Source: Streptomyces spiramyceticus (GTDB taxonomy: Bacteria; Actinomycetota; Actinomycetes; Streptomycetales; Streptomycetaceae). Taken from it: 64,000 bases of DNA. The DNA lies in the NCBI RefSeq assembly GCF_028807635.1, contig NZ_JARBAX010000002.1, forward strand, positions 248,001-312,000, read 5' to 3'. A model generated the notes under the pieces. It had not been told where the DNA came from. It searched no databases and saw only the letters and a program-made list of their open reading frames with translations. Both the position numbers and the translations under genes were made by a program. Each line of letters starts with the position of its first letter. Within the stretch, counting starts at the first letter, position 1. Below, in pieces: positions 49,263-57,153 of this stretch.

Positions 49263-49973
49263 TCACACGGAGGTCAGCTGCACATTGCCGCCGTCCGTGT
49301 GCAGCGTGATCTTGCGGCTGGACGCCGGGTCCGTCTTGACCGAGACCTTCTCGGAGCCGCCCTTGCTCGTGGCCTTCACGGCGTACGCCTCCGCGCTCGG
49401 TACCTGCACCGTCACATTCCCGGAGTGCGTATTGATGTCCACGGTCTCCGGCGCTGCGGTGAACTTGGCATTGATCGCACCGCCGTTGGCATCCACTGTG
49501 AGCCGCTTGGCCGCGAGCCGGTCGGCCGTCACCTTGCCGCCGCCCGCCTTCACGGTCAGCGCGCCGGCGAGCCCGGTCACATCGACGTCTCCGCCCCGGC
49601 TGTCCAGCTCGGCCGCGACGGCCTTGGGCACCTCCAGGGTGTAGTCCACCTTGCACTTGGATGCCTCGCCGTCCTTGGCGCAGCCCTCTCCCACGCCGAG
49701 GCGCAGGGTGCCGCCGGAGCTGGTGTGCTCGGTCTTCGGCTTGTCGCCGCTGTAGGTGAGCTTCTCGGTGACCTTGATGGTGTCCCCGTCACCGGCGACG
49801 ACCTCGATGTCGCCGCCCGGGGTCTTGACCTGGAGCGCCGTGACCTTGTCCGTGATCTCGTACGACGAGCTGGAACTCTTGGAGCCCTCCTCGTCGATAT
49901 TGCAACCGGTGAGCAGGAAACCGGTGGTGACGGCGGCGGCGACGACGGTCAGGTGGCGGGTGCTGAGCTTCAT
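49263..49973 (-). CDS. Lipoprotein with DUF4097-type beta-repeat domain
   Basis: 236 residues. The N-terminus MKLSTRHLTVVAAAVTTGF followed by LLTGC is a lipoprotein signal with the lipobox Cys at about residue 24. After a Ser-rich linker come repeated short beta units (TPGGDIEVVAGDGDTIKV, SRGGDVDVTGL, ANGGAINAKF, HSGNVTVQVPSA, HTDGGNVQLTSV) as in the DUF4097/adhesin-like beta-helix family. Two Cys residues (GCAKDGEASKC) may form a disulfide. AGAGG lies six bases before the ATG. It is probably anchored outside the membrane; its function is unknown. It converges on the NRPS operon and is unlikely to belong to it. Confidence 0.85.
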   Translation of the reverse strand: MKLSTRHLTVVAAAVTTGFLLTGCNIDEEGSKSSSSSYEITDKVTALQVKTPGGDIEVVAGDGDTIKVTEKLTYSGDKPKTEHTSSGGTLRLGVGEGCAKDGEASKCKVDYTLEVPKAVAAELDSRGGDVDVTGLAGALTVKAGGGKVTADRLAAKRLTVDANGGAINAKFTAAPETVDINTHSGNVTVQVPSAEAYAVKATSKGGSEKVSVKTDPASSRKITLHTDGGNVQLTSV

Positions 49974-50015
49974 GGTGGCCTCTTCTTCTGAGAATTCTGC
50001 GTTGTCTGCTGGGAA

Positions 50016-50055
50016 GTGCGGGGTCAGGAATCGAAGTGCAGGGTCAGGAATCGAG
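50016..50055. repeat. Two 20-bp tandem repeats
   Basis: GTGCGGGGTCAGGAATCGAA (50016-50035) is followed directly by a copy with two mismatches (50036-50055). The second copy covers the 3' end of the small minus-strand gene. Confidence 0.8.
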
Positions 50056-50298
50056 GTGGCGGGTCACGGTGCGGCCGGCTGCCCGGTGGGTGGCGTGTGC
50101 GAAGGAGCCCGGAGTCCGGGCGATCCACACCCGGCCGAACACCTGAGCCCGTACGACGGAGCGAGTGGTGCCTGTGCCGGGGAGCGGGCCGGAGAACACC
50201 ACGGTCAGCCCGTCCACTCCTGCCGGCAGCCGACCGGACACCACGGAACGCGGTCCGTCCGCCTCGACAAAGCACTGGGTGTTCTCGACTGCCACCAT
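50044..50298 (-). CDS. Small hypothetical protein
   Basis: 84 residues beginning MVAVENTQCFVEADGPRSVV and ending TRHLDS. I recognise no family. The start is supported by GGGAG (50308-50304) five bases before the ATG. The middle (RLPAGVDGLTVVFSG) and its codon bias look like real coding sequence. It lies 70 bp upstream of the lipoprotein gene on the same strand and may be co-transcribed with it. No signal peptide or membrane segment is evident. Confidence 0.5.
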   Translation of the reverse strand: MVAVENTQCFVEADGPRSVVSGRLPAGVDGLTVVFSGPLPGTGTTRSVVRAQVFGRVWIARTPGSFAHATHRAAGRTVTRHLDS

Positions 50299-50402
50299 CT
50301 GCACTCCCGGATGACTTGGCCCCGCGATCGCGGCGCTCCGACTGCTGACACAACGAAACCGTCAGCAGGGGGGCCGGCACATTGCGGCGGAACCGAGTCT
50401 TC

Positions 50403-50473
50403 GGGGTAGGGCCAGGCATACCCCCGAAGTAGAACTGGGCTGCTGGGCAGGGTGACCACGTGATTTCTACGGT
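50403..50473 (+). promoter_or_regulatory. Inverted-repeat operator and -10 box before the sensor-domain gene
   Basis: GGGGTA (50403-50408) and TACCCC (50419-50424) form an inverted repeat with a 10-bp spacer. A -10-like TACGGT lies at 50468-50473, only six bases before the ATG, so the transcript is probably leaderless. The same arrangement occurs upstream of the kinase at 53972-54043. Confidence 0.6.
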
Positions 50474-50479
50474 GGACTC

Positions 50480-51118
50480 ATGGCATCCAAGGCATCGAAA
50501 ACAGTCTGGGCGGCACTGCGGCGCCCCACATTCCTGCTGACTTCCTGGCCCTGGCGGGCGGTGGCCTATCTGCTGAGCAGCACCCCGGTGGGTGTGCTCG
50601 GCCTGATCGCGGTCGTGACCGCGGTCGCGGTGGGCGGAGCGCTCGCGATCGTGGTCGTCGGAGTGCCCCTGCTGATGGCGGCGTTCCTGTCGGGCGTACC
50701 CATGGGCGCGATCGAGCGGCGGCGGCTGTGCCTCCTCGACCGGCGGGCCGCCCGCACTCCACACGGTGAGCCCGACAGGCCGGGCCTGCGCGAGTGGTGC
50801 TGGACCCGCTTCCGGGAGCCCGCCAGCTGGCGCGAGCTCGCCTACACACTGCTCTTCGTCACCGTGCTGTGGCCGCTGGACCTGCTTGCGGTGGTCTTCG
50901 CATTCACCGTGCCGGTGGGGCTGATGGCGACCCCGTACATGCTGGCCGCCTATGGCCACGGCGAGTCCGTCATGGCGCTGAAGCAGTGGTTGGTCACCTC
51001 CTACCCCGAGGCATGGGCGATGGCCGCGCTCGGCCTGGTGCTGCTCCCCGCCGCGGCCTACGCCCTGACGGTCGTCGCGGGGTTCCGGGCGTACTGGGCC
51101 CGGACGTTCCTCACCTGA
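50480..51118 (+). CDS. Stand-alone sensor-domain membrane protein
   Basis: 212 residues corresponding to the N-terminal sensor domain of the histidine kinase at 54050, without kinase parts: SWPWRAVAYLLSSTPVGV versus AWPWRSVGYLLSSTPIGI, VPMGAIERRRLCLLDRR versus VPVAALERRRLRLVDRR, and LWPLDLLAVVFAF versus LWPLDLLAVGMAL. It has about four membrane segments in two hairpins separated by a cytoplasmic stretch with WTRFREPASWRELAYT. It shares its operator and -10 with the kinase operon. It may compete with or modulate the kinase by sharing its ligand or forming mixed oligomers (inference). Start ATG at 50480 immediately follows the -10 as in a leaderless gene. Confidence 0.85.
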   Translation: MASKASKTVWAALRRPTFLLTSWPWRAVAYLLSSTPVGVLGLIAVVTAVAVGGALAIVVVGVPLLMAAFLSGVPMGAIERRRLCLLDRRAARTPHGEPDRPGLREWCWTRFREPASWRELAYTLLFVTVLWPLDLLAVVFAFTVPVGLMATPYMLAAYGHGESVMALKQWLVTSYPEAWAMAALGLVLLPAAAYALTVVAGFRAYWARTFLT

Positions 51119-51269
51119 TCCGGGCACTGCCCTCCGCCTCCCCTCCACGTCGCTCACATTGATCCATTCAATGGGGCGGCGTAGAGGCGTGTCCGGAGTG
51201 TCGCCTGGCAGCAGCCTGCGGTGGCAAGAGGCTGCACCCCACGCCCGCCAGGGCGCAGGGGAAGGGGCC

Positions 51270-51284
51270 CGGGGCACAGCCCCG
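51270..51284. terminator. Short hairpin between convergent genes
   Basis: CGGGGC (51270-51275), loop ACA, GCCCCG (51279-51284). It lies in the 197-bp gap between the sensor-domain gene and the SARP gene, which converge, in a C/G-rich stretch typical of Streptomyces terminators. Confidence 0.45.
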
Positions 51285-51290
51285 AACCCC

Positions 51291-51322
51291 ACCGGCCTGC
51301 TACTGCACCGGCCTGCTACTGC
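51291..51322. repeat. Two exact 16-bp tandem repeats
   Basis: ACCGGCCTGCTACTGC occurs at 51291-51306 and 51307-51322. The second copy contains the TAG stop codon of the minus-strand SARP gene. Confidence 0.85.
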
Positions 51323-53238
51323 ACCGAAACGCCCTTGCCCGCCGGCTCCTTGACCGGCCGCGCACCCGGCAGCGAGTGCGCGTACACCAGCACCAACTCG
51401 TGGAACCGGTACTGCGGCAGCCCCGACGCGTCAACCCCCGCCATGTCCAGCATCGATACGTCGACCAGCCGCTCCAGGAACTCCTCCGCCGCAGACTCCG
51501 GCAGACCGGCAAGCACCGCCGCAGCGCCCGCCGGGAACGGGCTGCGCCCGAGCGCCGCCAGTTCGCGCAACAGCTCGTGCTCGGCCACCGTGAAGCGGCG
51601 CATCGACGACCGCAGGGTCTGCCGCACATCGAGGTCGCCGAAGCGCAGCTCGTGCAGCCGGGTGCCGTTGTCCGCGAGCCGCCCGGCAAGCCGGGTCACT
51701 GACCAGTACGGGCGGGAGGCCAGCCGTGCACCGGCGATCCGCAGCGCCAGCGGCAGCCCGCCGCAGCACGCCGCGATCGCGTCGGCCGCATCGGGCTCGA
51801 CCGCTATGCGCCGTACCCCGGCGACCGCCGCCAGCATGGCCAGCGACTCGCCCCGGTCCATCGGCGCGCACACCGTGGTGTGCGAACCGGCCACCGCGCT
51901 CAGGCGCGTACGTCCGGTCACCAGCACGGCGGCTGTCATGGTGCCCGGCAGCAGCGGACCGAGCTGGAGGTCGCTCACCGCGTTGTCCAGCAGGATGAGC
52001 AGCCGCCTGCCCGCGGTGCGGGTGCGGTAGAGGCGGATCAGTTCGTCCAGGTCGCCGACAGGGCCGCCCGGCTCGGCCGCCCGTGCCAGGGGCTCACCGA
52101 GCGCCCGGAGCAGCTGCAGAAGCACCTGGGCCGGGTCCTTGGGCCTGCCGTCGGTGTGGCACAGGTTCGCGTACAACTGTCCGTCGGGGAAGTGCCGGGC
52201 GGCGGCGTGCGCGGCATGGACGGCGAGCGCCGTCTTGCCCACCCCCGCCATGCCGGTGATCAGCAGCCGCTGCGGCCGGAAGTGCGAGGACTGCCGCTCT
52301 CCCTGCGGGGGCGGACCCAGCCTGGCCAGCAGACCCGCCAACTCCCCCTCACGGCCGGTGAAATCGCTGATGTCCGCAGGCAGCATCGCGGGTACGGCCG
52401 CCTCCTGGGAGCGAGGCACCGTGCCCGCGGCCGCCGGTTCGCCGCTGTGCGATGCGTGCGAGCCGTGCGGTGCGGATGTCGTGACCGACGCCGGATCCCG
52501 TGCGAGGGCGAGCGAGCCGTCGAGTACGGACTGGTACGTGGCGTTCAGATCGGCGCCGGGATCCACTCCCAGCTCCTCCGCGAGCGCCTCGCGGCCCTCG
52601 TTGTAGACGTGCAGCGCGTCCGCCTGCCGCCCGCACCTGTACAGCGCGGTCATCAGCTGGGCGCGCAGCCGCTCCCGTACCGGGAACTCCGCGACCAGAC
52701 CGGTGAGTTCGGGAATCAGCTGCTGGTGCCTGGCGAGCGCCAGATCCGTCTCGATGCGGTGCTCCAGAGCGGCGGTCCTGGTCTCCTCCAGCTGCGGCAG
52801 CTCCGCGTCCGCGAGGTGGGGCGTCACATTGGCGAGCGCCGGGCCGCGCCACAGGTTCAGCGCGCCGCGCAGCAACTCGTCCGCGTCCTCGTACCGCCGC
52901 TCGGCGAGCGCGGCCCGGCCCAGCCGGTGCAGTCGCTCGAACTCCATGGTGTCGATACGGGACGTGGGCGTGTGTATCAGATAGCCGGGCTGCCGGCGGA
53001 CGAGCTCCACCTGCGGGCCCAGCAGCTTCCGCAGCCTGGAGATGTACGTGTAGATCTGCGCGTTCATCGTGGCGGGAGGGTCCCAGCCCCACAGCAGCGA
53101 GCTGAGGCGGGAGTCGGTGACGACCTTTCCCCTCGCCAGCAGCAGGGAGGCAAGAACCGTGTGGATCTTCGCCCCTGACATGGGGATGCGCCGTTCACCT
53201 TCTCTCGCCTCCACCGGACCGAGAAGTTGGAAATCCAT
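51316..53238 (-). CDS. SARP-family regulator with NB-ARC ATPase domain (AfsR-like)
   Basis: 640 residues. A winged-helix OmpR-type DNA-binding domain (about 1-90; MDFQLLGPVEAREGERRIPM, LLWGWDPPATMNAQIYTYIS), a bacterial transcriptional activation domain (about 95-245; ERRYEDADELLRGALNLWRG, AEELGVDPGADLNATYQSVL), a Ser/Ala-rich linker, then an NB-ARC/STAND ATPase domain with the P-loop GMAGVGKTALA and RLLILLDNAVSD as Walker B. It ends after the winged-helix part, without TPR repeats. Likely pathway-specific activator of the NRPS operon; SARPs bind 11-bp-spaced repeats such as those at 2881-2898. The ATG at 53238 has GGGGGA just upstream; the open frame extends beyond it but that part lies inside the opposite reading of the DedA gene. 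Confidence 0.92.
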   Translation of the reverse strand: MDFQLLGPVEAREGERRIPMSGAKIHTVLASLLLARGKVVTDSRLSSLLWGWDPPATMNAQIYTYISRLRKLLGPQVELVRRQPGYLIHTPTSRIDTMEFERLHRLGRAALAERRYEDADELLRGALNLWRGPALANVTPHLADAELPQLEETRTAALEHRIETDLALARHQQLIPELTGLVAEFPVRERLRAQLMTALYRCGRQADALHVYNEGREALAEELGVDPGADLNATYQSVLDGSLALARDPASVTTSAPHGSHASHSGEPAAAGTVPRSQEAAVPAMLPADISDFTGREGELAGLLARLGPPPQGERQSSHFRPQRLLITGMAGVGKTALAVHAAHAAARHFPDGQLYANLCHTDGRPKDPAQVLLQLLRALGEPLARAAEPGGPVGDLDELIRLYRTRTAGRRLLILLDNAVSDLQLGPLLPGTMTAAVLVTGRTRLSAVAGSHTTVCAPMDRGESLAMLAAVAGVRRIAVEPDAADAIAACCGGLPLALRIAGARLASRPYWSVTRLAGRLADNGTRLHELRFGDLDVRQTLRSSMRRFTVAEHELLRELAALGRSPFPAGAAAVLAGLPESAAEEFLERLVDVSMLDMAGVDASGLPQYRFHELVLVYAHSLPGARPVKEPAGKGVSVQ

Positions 53239-53381
53239 GAGTCCCCCAGTGATTTCGATGGTGGTGCCGGAGTGCTGGAACGTCCCGGCTGCCCATCTTT
53301 CGAGCCGCTGACCTGGGATGTCAGCAGCTGCGGATGGCAGGTGGCTGCGGTGGCAGGACGCTGCAGCCTCGGTCTCGTCGT

Positions 53382-53897
53382 TCACAGGACCGGAGCACTG
53401 CCCATGCCGTACCCGACGAGTACGAAGACCGGCGCCCACACCGCGCTGCTCAGAACGGACCAGGCCAGATAGGAGCGCAGCGACATCCCCGACATCCCGC
53501 ACAGGGTCGGTACGAGCGTGCGCAGCACGGCCGTGAACCGGCCCACGAACACCGCACGCCCGCCGCCGCGCTGAATCAGGGACAGGGCGCGGGCGGTGTG
53601 CCGGGGGCGCAGCAACCGCTGCGGTATCCGGTCCAGCAGACGGGTGTTCCAGCGCCGCCCGGCCGCGAAGCCGACGACATTGCCGAGCACCGCGCCGACG
53701 AGAGCCATGGCCAGCGTCGCGTACAGCGGAACCTGTCCGTGGCAGGCGAGCATCCCGCCCATGACCACCGCGGTCTGGCCCGGCAGCAGCGTGCCGAGCA
53801 AGGGCAGCGCCGACTCCAGCGCGGGCAGCAGCAGAACCGCCGCCAGCACGCCCCAGGTCCCGTACATCACCGTATGCTCGGTCAGCCAGACCATCAT
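53382..53897 (-). CDS. DedA-family membrane protein
   Basis: 171 residues with four to five hydrophobic segments. PALESALPLLGTLLPGQTAV and the conserved GRFTAVLRTLVPTLCGMSGM are the DedA/SNARE-associated family motifs (an acidic residue in the re-entrant loop and the Arg-containing second half). DedA proteins are membrane lipid or small-molecule transporters linked to envelope homeostasis and antibiotic tolerance. It is somewhat short for the family. The double ATG at 53897/53894 has AGAGGGGG six bases upstream. It stands upstream of the SARP gene on the same strand with a 143-bp gap and diverges from the kinase operon; a role in producer self-protection is only a guess. Confidence 0.85.
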   Translation of the reverse strand: MMVWLTEHTVMYGTWGVLAAVLLLPALESALPLLGTLLPGQTAVVMGGMLACHGQVPLYATLAMALVGAVLGNVVGFAAGRRWNTRLLDRIPQRLLRPRHTARALSLIQRGGGRAVFVGRFTAVLRTLVPTLCGMSGMSLRSYLAWSVLSSAVWAPVFVLVGYGMGSAPVL

Positions 53898-53971
53898 TGC
53901 GGGCCCCCTCTTCGTGTCCCCCAACACAACCGTGCGGAGCCGCGCCAATCACGACCGCTGGACCGAGTCCT

Positions 53972-54043
53972 GGGGTAGGGCAGGCCATACCTCCGGCCCT
54001 CGGTCTGGAGGGATGGCTCCAGCAGAGACCGGGCTTCTACGGT
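53972..54043 (+). promoter_or_regulatory. Inverted-repeat operator and -10 box before the kinase operon
   Basis: GGGGTA (53972-53977) and TACCTC (53988-53993) with a 10-bp spacer, then TACGGT at 54038-54043, six bases before the ATG at 54050. The spacing from repeat to -10 (about 44 bp) equals that at the paralogous gene at 50480. Confidence 0.6.
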
Positions 54044-54049
54044 GGTTCC

Positions 54050-55345
54050 ATGCGCTCACTCAACGTGTGGCAGGCCATGGCCCGACCTGGTTACCTGCTT
54101 TCCGCCTGGCCCTGGCGGTCGGTCGGCTATCTGCTCAGCAGTACGCCGATCGGCATCGTGGTGCTGCTGGCGATCCTCATCGGAGTGGTGGTGGGCAGTG
54201 CGCTCGCCATCGTGCTGGTCGGGCTGCCGCTGCTCGCGCTGCTGGCGTTCTCCGGAGTGCCGGTGGCCGCGCTGGAGCGCCGCAGGCTGCGGCTGGTCGA
54301 CCGCAGGCCCGCCACCACGCTGCACCATGAGCCGTCCGAACCGGGGCTGCTGGCCTGGGCCCGCACCCGCTTCCGCGAGCAGGCGACCTGGCGGGAACTG
54401 GGCTACACGCTGGCGTTCGCGACCCTGCTGTGGCCGCTGGACCTGCTGGCGGTCGGAATGGCGCTGAGCGTGCCGCTGGGCCTGCTGGCCACGCCCGTGA
54501 TGATGGCGACGCTCCATGAGGGCACCGAGGCACCCGTGCTCAAGCTCTGGACGGCGACCACCTGGCCGGAGGCGATCGGCGCCGCGTTCGTGGGGCTGCT
54601 GATGCTCGGGGCGTGCGGATACGCTCTCGGCATCGTGGCCGTAGCCCGCGCCGAACTGACCCGGATGCTCATCGCCCCTGTGGAGCCGGAGCTGGGGGAG
54701 CGGGTCACCGAACTCGTCCGTTCGCGCGTCCGGTTGGTGGACGCCTTCGAGGCGGAGCGGCGCCGGATCGAACGCGACCTCCACGACGGCGCGCAGCAGC
54801 GCCTGGTCGCCCTCACCATGACGCTGGGCCTGGCCCGCCTCGACGCCCCGCCCGGACCCCTCGCGGACCAGCTCGCGAAGGCCCACGACGACGCGGGCAA
54901 GGCCCTCGCCGAACTCCGTGACCTGATCCAGGGCATCCACCCCAAGGTCCTCGCCGACTTCGGCCTCGGTGAAGCGATCGCCGACGCGGCCGACCGGTCC
55001 GCGGTCCCCGTGGACGTCGGCGTCGACCTGCCCGGGCGCCTTTCCGAAGCCGTCGAGGCCGCCGCGTATTTCGTGGTCTGCGAGGCGCTGGCAAACGTGG
55101 GCAAACACAGCGGGGCGAGCCGCGCCGAAGTGACCGGCCGGCACGAGGACGGCCGCCTGACCGTCGAAGTACGCGACGACGGGCGGGGCGGAGCGGACGC
55201 CGGCATGGGCACCGGACTGACCGGACTCGCGGACCGGGTGTCCGTACTGGATGGCAGACTTGCTCTGTCCAGCCCTCCCGGCGGACCGACCCTGCTGCGT
55301 GTGGAGATTCCTTGCGAGTGGACAGAGACCGAGAGCTCCGCGTAG
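54050..55345 (+). CDS. Sensor histidine kinase (NarL-type two-component system)
   Basis: 431 residues. Residues 1-210 are a membrane sensor domain with four segments (YLLSSTPIGIVVLLAILIGV; LGYTLAFATLLWPLDLLAV). The HisKA_3 dimerisation region has ERRRIERDLHDGAQQRLVAL with the phospho-accepting His in DLHDG. The C-terminal HATPase domain has EALANVGKHSGAS (N box), VRDDGRGG and GTGLTGLADRV (G boxes). It should phosphorylate the response regulator that starts inside its 3' end. The likely start is the ATG at 54050, directly after a -10-like box (leaderless); the frame upstream of it overlaps the DedA region and carries no motif. Confidence 0.93.
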   Translation: MRSLNVWQAMARPGYLLSAWPWRSVGYLLSSTPIGIVVLLAILIGVVVGSALAIVLVGLPLLALLAFSGVPVAALERRRLRLVDRRPATTLHHEPSEPGLLAWARTRFREQATWRELGYTLAFATLLWPLDLLAVGMALSVPLGLLATPVMMATLHEGTEAPVLKLWTATTWPEAIGAAFVGLLMLGACGYALGIVAVARAELTRMLIAPVEPELGERVTELVRSRVRLVDAFEAERRRIERDLHDGAQQRLVALTMTLGLARLDAPPGPLADQLAKAHDDAGKALAELRDLIQGIHPKVLADFGLGEAIADAADRSAVPVDVGVDLPGRLSEAVEAAAYFVVCEALANVGKHSGASRAEVTGRHEDGRLTVEVRDDGRGGADAGMGTGLTGLADRVSVLDGRLALSSPPGGPTLLRVEIPCEWTETESSA

Positions 55346-55977
55346 TGCTGGCCGAGGACAGCGTGCTGCTGCGTGAGGGACTGATCGGCCTGCTCGGCCG
55401 GTTCGGTCACGAGGTCGTCGCCGCGGTCGGCGACGCCGACGCCCTGGTGGCGGCGGTCGCCGAGCACGGACCCGACATCGTGGTCACCGACGTCAGGATG
55501 CCGCCGGGCTTCCAGGACGAGGGCCTCCACGCGGCCGTACGCCTGCGCACCGACCAGCCCGCGCTCCCGGTCCTTGTCCTCAGCCAGTACGTCCAGCGCA
55601 CGTATGCCTCGGAGTTGCTCGACTCCGGGGACGGCTCGGGCATCGGCTATCTCCTCAAGGACCGGGTCGGCCAGGTCGAGGAGTTCCAGACCGCGCTCCA
55701 GGATGTCGCCGCGGGCGGCACGGTCGTCGACCCCGAAGTCGTGCGCCAGCTGCTGCGCCGCCGCCGCGATCCGCTGGAGCGCTTGACGGTCCGCGAACGC
55801 GAGGTGCTCGGCCTGGTGGCGGAGGGTAAGTCCAACGCGGCGATCGCACGCCAACTGGTGGTCTCCGAGGCGGCGGTGGGCAAGCACATCGGCTCCATCC
55901 TCACCAAACTGGACCTGCCGCCGGCGGACGACACGCACCGGCGGGTGCTGGCGGTGCTGGCGTTTCTGCGGGCGTGA
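55318..55977 (+). CDS. LuxR/NarL-family response regulator
   Basis: 219 residues. Receiver domain with the acidic pair in LAEDS, the phospho-acceptor Asp in IVVTDVRMPP and the switch Lys in YLLKDR; C-terminal LuxR helix-turn-helix LTVREREVLGLVAEGKSNAA and VSEAAVGKHIGSI. The gene overlaps the end of the kinase gene by 28 bases. GTG 55318 is given as start; the in-frame TTG at 55312 is five bases from GGAG (55303-55306) and could be used instead. It probably binds the GGGGTA-N10-TACCYC repeats upstream of the kinase and the stand-alone sensor gene (inference). Confidence 0.92.
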   Translation: MDRDRELRVVLAEDSVLLREGLIGLLGRFGHEVVAAVGDADALVAAVAEHGPDIVVTDVRMPPGFQDEGLHAAVRLRTDQPALPVLVLSQYVQRTYASELLDSGDGSGIGYLLKDRVGQVEEFQTALQDVAAGGTVVDPEVVRQLLRRRRDPLERLTVREREVLGLVAEGKSNAAIARQLVVSEAAVGKHIGSILTKLDLPPADDTHRRVLAVLAFLRA

Positions 55978-55992
55978 GGGCCCGGTAGGCCC
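55978..55992 (+). terminator. Weak hairpin after the two-component operon
   Basis: GGGCC (55978-55982), loop CGGTA, GGCCC (55988-55992), directly after the response-regulator stop codon. The rest of the 190-bp gap to the phospholipase gene holds an inverted repeat TTGAG-N8-CTCAA at 56041-56058 of unknown meaning. Confidence 0.35.
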
Positions 55993-56167
55993 ACAGGTCG
56001 CGCACGCCCTCGCGCACATCCTCCTTGCGTACACCCTCACTTGAGCCAACTCACTCAAATCGTCGCGTATAGCGCCGATATGGCCGCGTCGTAGCGCCCT
56101 CCTCAACGCTGGGCCGACCCTGCGGAACCCCGCGGGCACCATCCAGCAGCCCGCTCGGAGGAGCTCG

Positions 56168-56668
56168 ATGCGCCGTCGTCTCACCACCCCCCTGACCGCT
56201 GCCGTCCTCGCCCTGCCCCTCGTACTCGGCCTGGGGGTCTCCCCGGCCTCGGCCGCCCCGGCCGACAAGCCCCAGGTCCTGAGCGGCTTCACGCAGACCA
56301 GCGCGAGCAGCTACAACGCCTGGTTCGCCGCCCGCCAGAACCAGTCCGCGTGGAGCGCATACGGCTTCGACTGGTCCACCGACTACTGCACCACCTCACC
56401 CGACAACCCCTTCGGCTTCCCCTTCCAGAACTCCTGTGCCCGCCATGACTTCGCCTACCGCAACTACAAGGCCGCCGGCACCTTCACGGCCAACAAGGCC
56501 CGCCTGGACGACGCCTTCTACGCCGACCTGAAGCGAGTCTGCGCCAACTACAGCGGCCTGAAGAAGTCCTCCTGCGGTGCCACTGCCTGGACCTACTACA
56601 AGGCCGTCGACGAATTCGGCTCCGTTGCCTCCACCACTTCGGCCTCTCCGCGGTCCGTCAGAGGCTGA
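56168..56668 (+). CDS. Secreted prokaryotic phospholipase A2
   Basis: 166 residues. An Arg-rich, hydrophobic signal peptide (MRRRLTTPLTAAVLALPLVL) ends near ASAAPA at about residue 30. The mature part has the small-PLA2 signature: DYCTTSPDNPFGFPFQNSC followed by ARHDFAYRNYK, where His-Asp is the catalytic dyad and the aromatic DFAYRNY helix is typical, plus two more Cys (RVCANY, SSCGAT) for a second disulfide. The family releases the sn-2 fatty acid from glycerophospholipids, Ca-dependent, outside the cell. GGAGGAG at 56157-56163 is a strong ribosome-binding site four bases from the ATG. Monocistronic and unrelated to the NRPS cluster. Confidence 0.93.
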   Translation: MRRRLTTPLTAAVLALPLVLGLGVSPASAAPADKPQVLSGFTQTSASSYNAWFAARQNQSAWSAYGFDWSTDYCTTSPDNPFGFPFQNSCARHDFAYRNYKAAGTFTANKARLDDAFYADLKRVCANYSGLKKSSCGATAWTYYKAVDEFGSVASTTSASPRSVRG

Positions 56669-56685
56669 TCTCCATCACGCCCCTG

Positions 56686-56905
56686 TTGCCGCCGGGCACG
56701 CTGCAATACATCGCGCTTGGCCTGCGTCCCCGCATCGGAGACAGCGCCGTGCTCGGCCTAGCGGAAGGCGATCAACCGGAACTACCACGCTGGCTGGGAC
56801 ACTCCGACCCCGGGTTCACGCTGCGGAAGTACTCTCAACTTCCTGCCCCGCGCGGGCGCACGTGGCAGCGCCGCCGCCATCGACGCGATCTTCGGAGAAG
56901 TCCCA
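56686..56905 (+). pseudogene. Tyrosine-recombinase (integrase) C-terminal remnant
   Basis: One frame reads WLGHSDPGFTLRKY, the conserved helix around the catalytic His/Gly and the Tyr of phage-type integrases; at about 56833-56837 the similarity continues in another frame as NFLPRAGARGSAAAIDAIFG, the usual tail after the Tyr. A one-base shift therefore breaks the gene, and nothing upstream resembles the rest of an integrase. It is a leftover of an integrated element. No tRNA gene or attachment repeat is visible beside it. Confidence 0.65.
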
Positions 56906-57153
56906 CAGATGCCGCCGCACCCCTCCAGACCCGCATTCACGCAGGTCAAACGGGGTGCGACGGCATCCGCCATTCAGATGTCGCGGAAGAGACCAGGCGG
57001 CCCCGTGACCTGCCGCGATGGGTGGCTGCGGGGCGCTGACCTGCGCAGATGGTCTTTCCGCTGTTTCACGGTCATGCTCGTTGATGCGGCCGGAAGTCCC
57101 AGAAAAGTCCCAGGGGTGATGGCCACTCTTTCGGTCTGTGCAAAGGTCCGGGG

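Noticed and set aside
53239..53988. Upstream extension of the SARP reading frame on the minus strand
   Set aside because: It is the antisense/alternate frame over the DedA gene; SARP proteins begin at the MDFQLLG segment.
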